33,381 nt of DNA from SVQP01 sp045606685 (GTDB taxonomy: Bacteria; Bacillota; Clostridia; Oscillospirales; CAG-272). Position numbers and translations under genes: made by a program. Position 1 is the stretch's first letter. Each line of letters starts with the position of its first letter. Under the pieces are notes generated by a model. The model saw only the letters and a list, made by a program, of their open reading frames with translations, was not told where the DNA came from and did not search any database. The stretch lies in contig JAZUSJ010000215.1 in the NCBI GenBank assembly GCA_045606685.1, positions 1 through 33,381 on the forward strand, given 5' to 3'. Shown here one piece after another: positions 30,631-33,381 of this stretch.

Positions 30631-31116
30631 TCACTGCTCCTTGAGTACGTAGGGCAGGTACGTGTCAAACATCAACTGAATGACCGGTCGCGGCATCTCC
30701 TTATGTATCAGATCTACCATAGGCTCAACGATCACTTCATAGTGAAACGCGGGATCGGGGCGGTAACAGTCCTCTGGGCGGATGGTAATGCGGGTTTCGG
30801 TCTGCTCGAAATCCGGCCACTTTTCCACCGTACCGCACACATGATACCAGCCCTGATACCAGACCGTACCGTCCGCTTCTCGCTCCCCAACGCCCTTAAC
30901 ACTATAAGTTTCCGCAGGCTTTCGCGGATCGATGCCAAGTGACGCTAAAAACGCAGTCACAGTGTCGGGTACGGTCAGAATTGCCCTATCGAAATTCTGA
31001 CATCCCGTACAGCTGCAGCCTTGGCTTGTGGTAGGCACGTCGGGACGCGCGTAAAAGGCACGCGTGCGCTCAACGTCCACGTCAATGATAGCATCGGCTA
31101 AATGAAATAACATCAT
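30631..31116 (-). CDS. Cys-rich protein of unknown function in the rtcB operon
   Basis: A 161-residue soluble protein. Residues 33-38 hold CSCTGC followed by QNF (Cys33, Cys35, Cys38), and later come HVCG and EDCYRPD, so a bound metal is likely. Other conserved-looking parts are FLASLGIDPRKPAE and WYQGWYHVCGTV. I do not recognise the family. AAAGGAGTCTT precedes the ATG. It lies 9 bp after the slipin gene and 26 bp before rtcB, so it is almost certainly co-expressed with both. A role in RNA repair or stress is inference from position. Confidence 0.75.
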   Translation of the reverse strand: MMLFHLADAIIDVDVERTRAFYARPDVPTTSQGCSCTGCQNFDRAILTVPDTVTAFLASLGIDPRKPAETYSVKGVGEREADGTVWYQGWYHVCGTVEKWPDFEQTETRITIRPEDCYRPDPAFHYEVIVEPMVDLIHKEMPRPVIQLMFDTYLPYVLKEQ

Positions 31117-31125
31117 AAGACTCCT

Positions 31126-32220
31126 TTAAGACCGCAAAACGGCTGTCAGCTGCGAGAGGATATCTCCGCTGCCGTTCAAGGTGATATTGCCCACGTTCTC
31201 GCAGATACGCTCCACGTATTCCAGCTCCTTGAGCTTGTAAAGCGTTTTGTTTTCGTCCATCATTTTTGCCGTGTTCAAAAGTGAACGAGTGGAGGCAACC
31301 TCCTCGCGGCGCATGATGACGTTGGCCTGTGCGCGCTTTTCGGCAACCAACACGGTGTTCATGATCTCGCGGATCTCACCGGGCAGAATGATATCCTTGA
31401 CGCCCGCCTGCTCGATCTTGACGTAAAGCTCCTGCTCCTTTGCCGCAAGGCGATCATACACGAACGCAGACATCTGCTCCTTGTTCTCCAGAATCTCGTC
31501 CAGCTTGTGCTTGCCAACGTAATCGCGCAATGCAAGCTGGGCGGCCACGTGCAGCTGCTCGGCATAATCGTCGATCTCGGTCAGGATCCTGACGAAATCA
31601 GTCACGCGGTAGCTGCAAACGAAATTGATACGCAGCGTCACCTTATCCGCGCTGAGCATCTCCTGCCCCGTCACGTCCATCTGCAAAAGGCGCGTGTCCA
31701 CAAAGTCCGCGCTGACCTTAACGGGGGTGTTCCAGAAATAATGCGTTCCCGCATCCAGCAGGCGCACCAGCTTTTTATCAAAGTACAGTCTTGCCTTCTG
31801 ATATTCAGCTACCTCGATCTTGGTATACAGGCTCTGCGGAATTTTGGAAAAGACGTAGGTGGGAATGGATTCGTCCACCTCGGGGGTAGACGTGTCCACC
31901 ATCACAAATTCATGCTGGTCGGAAAAATTCCAGAATGCGTGCTTGCCCGAGAGCAGCACCGACCCGAATTTGCCGTTTACGTAATGCAGCGCAAGCTGAC
32001 GATCGCCCACCTCCACGCAAGATGTGTGCGCAGCCACGTATTGATCGGCAAGCAGGGTTTGCAGCGTGCATTTGAAGCAGACGATGGGCTGGTCAAAGTC
32101 GGATACTGTGATCTCTCTGCCGCCAAAGGTAAAATATCTGCCGGGCGTCAGCACCTTGACGTACTTTCCGTTATGGAAAAGAAAACCTCTCTGGTTTTCG
32201 TGAATGATGATCTTGTTCAT
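31126..32220 (-). CDS. Slipin-type SPFH/band 7 protein
   Basis: A 364-residue protein with an SPFH core (about 160-300): SADKVTLRINFVCSYRVTDF, YAEQLHVAAQLALRDYVGKHKLDEIL and ELYVKIEQAGVKDIILPGEIREIMN are typical of slipins/stomatin-like proteins. The N-terminal part (IIIHENQRGFLFHNGKYVKVLTPGRYFTF, repeated in weaker form later) replaces the membrane hairpin, so membrane attachment may be peripheral. The C-terminus (LVAEKRAQANVIMRREEVASTRS) probably forms a coiled coil for oligomer rings. AAGGAGATATACTT precedes ATG. Confidence 0.88.
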   Translation of the reverse strand: MNKIIIHENQRGFLFHNGKYVKVLTPGRYFTFGGREITVSDFDQPIVCFKCTLQTLLADQYVAAHTSCVEVGDRQLALHYVNGKFGSVLLSGKHAFWNFSDQHEFVMVDTSTPEVDESIPTYVFSKIPQSLYTKIEVAEYQKARLYFDKKLVRLLDAGTHYFWNTPVKVSADFVDTRLLQMDVTGQEMLSADKVTLRINFVCSYRVTDFVRILTEIDDYAEQLHVAAQLALRDYVGKHKLDEILENKEQMSAFVYDRLAAKEQELYVKIEQAGVKDIILPGEIREIMNTVLVAEKRAQANVIMRREEVASTRSLLNTAKMMDENKTLYKLKELEYVERICENVGNITLNGSGDILSQLTAVLRS

Positions 32221-32259
32221 AAGTATATCTCCTTATCGTTGAATGGTAATACCACGACA

Positions 32260-33291
32260 TTACCGTTTTATGCGGCAAAAATAGGGGCCGCACCAGTTGT
32301 TTTCATGTGTTTTGATATATGTCCATGAAAAGTCCTCCGCCGCAACGAAGATCTCTACACGGCCATCCAGCGCGTGTGATGCGGATTCTTGCACGTTCAT
32401 GGAAAACGTTTTGGGATGCTTGCATCCAAAGGGCTCGATAAACAAAGCAGATTCCCTTGTTTTTTCGGGCAGACTGTCATAGGCATTTCGGGCAGCATCA
32501 CCGACCAAATAACTGTCCTTGGGCAGCAAGTCCCAGGAAAAAAGATGCCAGATATGACCACCGCGACCGCTTACGTATTCTTCCAACTGCTTTTTGGATA
32601 CTCCCTTGGCAAAAGCCGAGAGCCACCTTTGTTCAAACTCCGCAAGTGTCATTGCAAAATCTTCTCCTTCCTGAAACGTAATGGACTTCTGCCCCGTCTT
32701 ACCGTACCCGAAGCATTCACGCCACAGCTTTTTGCCGATATAGTCACGGTACCTGTAATAATCGTATCTGTAATATTCGTTCCAATAGCTGATCATGCGG
32801 CTGTGACAGAGCTTGACGTAATCAAGGTTCAAGGCACAGATGCGTTTATACGCGGTGCAGTCGCGTCCCGAAAGTGCCTTGTACACGATCTGCAGGATCT
32901 CTATGACGTATTCATCGCAGATCTTGATGATATACGGCAGCGCCCATTCGGGAAGCTCCTTTCCAAGCAGGGCTTGTATATGCCGCTGTCGCGCGTATCC
33001 GTCATAGCTGCGCGAGCAGATGCAATGGTATATGATCTGCTGCTCGTCCGTAAGACGCGTCAGAGGCTTCAATTCGTCACGTATATACAGTCGGTACGGC
33101 ACAGTCACGCGCTCGCCCGACAGCAGCAGCCACGTGCTTGTATGGTCATAATAGAACGCATATCCGCGATCCTGGTTGACCTGCAGCAGCGCATTGCAAA
33201 TGACCTTGACGTCTTCGGACAGATGCGTGGGAAACGCTTGCAAGAGCTGCTTGATCAATTCTTTTCTTTTGGACTTAAAAGCAAAGCACAT
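32260..33291 (-). CDS. Hypothetical protein with DUF4275-like C-terminus
   Basis: A 343-residue soluble protein. The first 200 residues are helical and rich in Tyr, Arg and Cys (HCICSRSYDGYARQRHIQAL, NEYYRYDYYRYRDYIGKKLW) and are unrecognised. The last ~120 (IWHLFSWDLLPKDSYLVGDA ... VEIFVAAEDFSWTYIKTHE ... GPYF) look like DUF4275, a family without known function; this is from motif memory. ATG at 33291 follows AAAGGAG at 8 nt; the in-frame TTG upstream is rejected. It precedes the slipin gene by 39 bp on the same strand, so it may be the first gene of the rtcB operon. Confidence 0.7.
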   Translation of the reverse strand: MCFAFKSKRKELIKQLLQAFPTHLSEDVKVICNALLQVNQDRGYAFYYDHTSTWLLLSGERVTVPYRLYIRDELKPLTRLTDEQQIIYHCICSRSYDGYARQRHIQALLGKELPEWALPYIIKICDEYVIEILQIVYKALSGRDCTAYKRICALNLDYVKLCHSRMISYWNEYYRYDYYRYRDYIGKKLWRECFGYGKTGQKSITFQEGEDFAMTLAEFEQRWLSAFAKGVSKKQLEEYVSGRGGHIWHLFSWDLLPKDSYLVGDAARNAYDSLPEKTRESALFIEPFGCKHPKTFSMNVQESASHALDGRVEIFVAAEDFSWTYIKTHENNWCGPYFCRIKR

Positions 33292-33346
33292 GGCAAATAC
33301 TCCTTTCAAAAAATTGTTTTGCGATCAGCCGCGGCGGCTGCGCATT

Positions 33347-33381
33347 TCAGTACCCGATGATCGGTGCGGAAATGAATTTTG
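33347..33381 (-). CDS. Possible C-terminal end of a further gene (runs off the right edge)
   Basis: The minus-strand frame ending TGA at 33347-33349 reads KFISAPIIGY. Too short to identify. It would lie about 55 bp upstream of the DUF4275-like start and could be an earlier member of the same operon. Confidence 0.3.
   Translation of the reverse strand, partial: KFISAPIIGY

Overview
The window looks like chromosomal DNA from a gut-type Clostridia (Firmicutes), probably an uncultured lineage. The evidence is a ribosomal protein L27 with the Firmicutes N-terminal extension next to its processing protease Prp, strong AGGAGG-type ribosome binding sites, sigma-A promoters with 16-19 bp spacers, a DUF1836 regulator, and short intrinsic terminators throughout. 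No phage, plasmid or CRISPR genes are visible. Of 30 intact genes whose stop I read, 20 end in TAA, 10 in TGA and none in TAG.

Left region (1-7.2 kb, all minus strand): the start of a MerR regulator with its own operator, a citrate synthase, and two membrane-tethered XRE regulators. Citrate synthase and both XRE genes end in almost the same terminator hairpin. Two paralogous lipoprotein genes follow. Both are broken near the 3' end, one by a 1-base frameshift and one by an in-frame TAG. They are interleaved with two ~247 bp near-identical repeats that contain pieces of the neighbouring tRNA-Leu(CAG). Two intact tRNA-Leu genes (GAG, CAG) form one transcription unit.

Middle region (7.2-21 kb): a DUF1836 regulator with a membrane protein; a divergent M50 membrane metalloprotease; a complete spermidine/putrescine ABC operon potABCD; an AlaX-type alanyl-tRNA editing protein convergent with an endonuclease/exonuclease/phosphatase-fold protein; and a small ORF behind a strongly structured leader RNA plus terminator, divergent from glycerol kinase. 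Then come an LDH/MDH-fold protein lacking the usual catalytic residues, the rplU-prp-rpmA ribosomal operon, a ROK-like regulator without kinase motifs, and tRNA-Arg(CCT).

Right region (21-33.4 kb): an AIM24-GH35 beta-galactosidase-GT14 operon; an array of small hairpins; dUTPase followed by a secreted SGNH-hydrolase lipoprotein; a Gfo/Idh/MocA oxidoreductase; an XRE regulator with a helical-repeat-like C-terminus; and an apparent operon of a DUF4275-like protein, a slipin, a Cys-rich unknown protein and the RNA ligase RtcB.

The points most worth a second look are the structured leader RNA at 15.6-15.8 kb, the tRNA-Leu-derived repeats with the two decaying lipoprotein genes, the RtcB-slipin operon with its uncharacterised Cys-rich member, the degenerate LDH, and the Prp-like cleavage motif encoded in the L21 leader.
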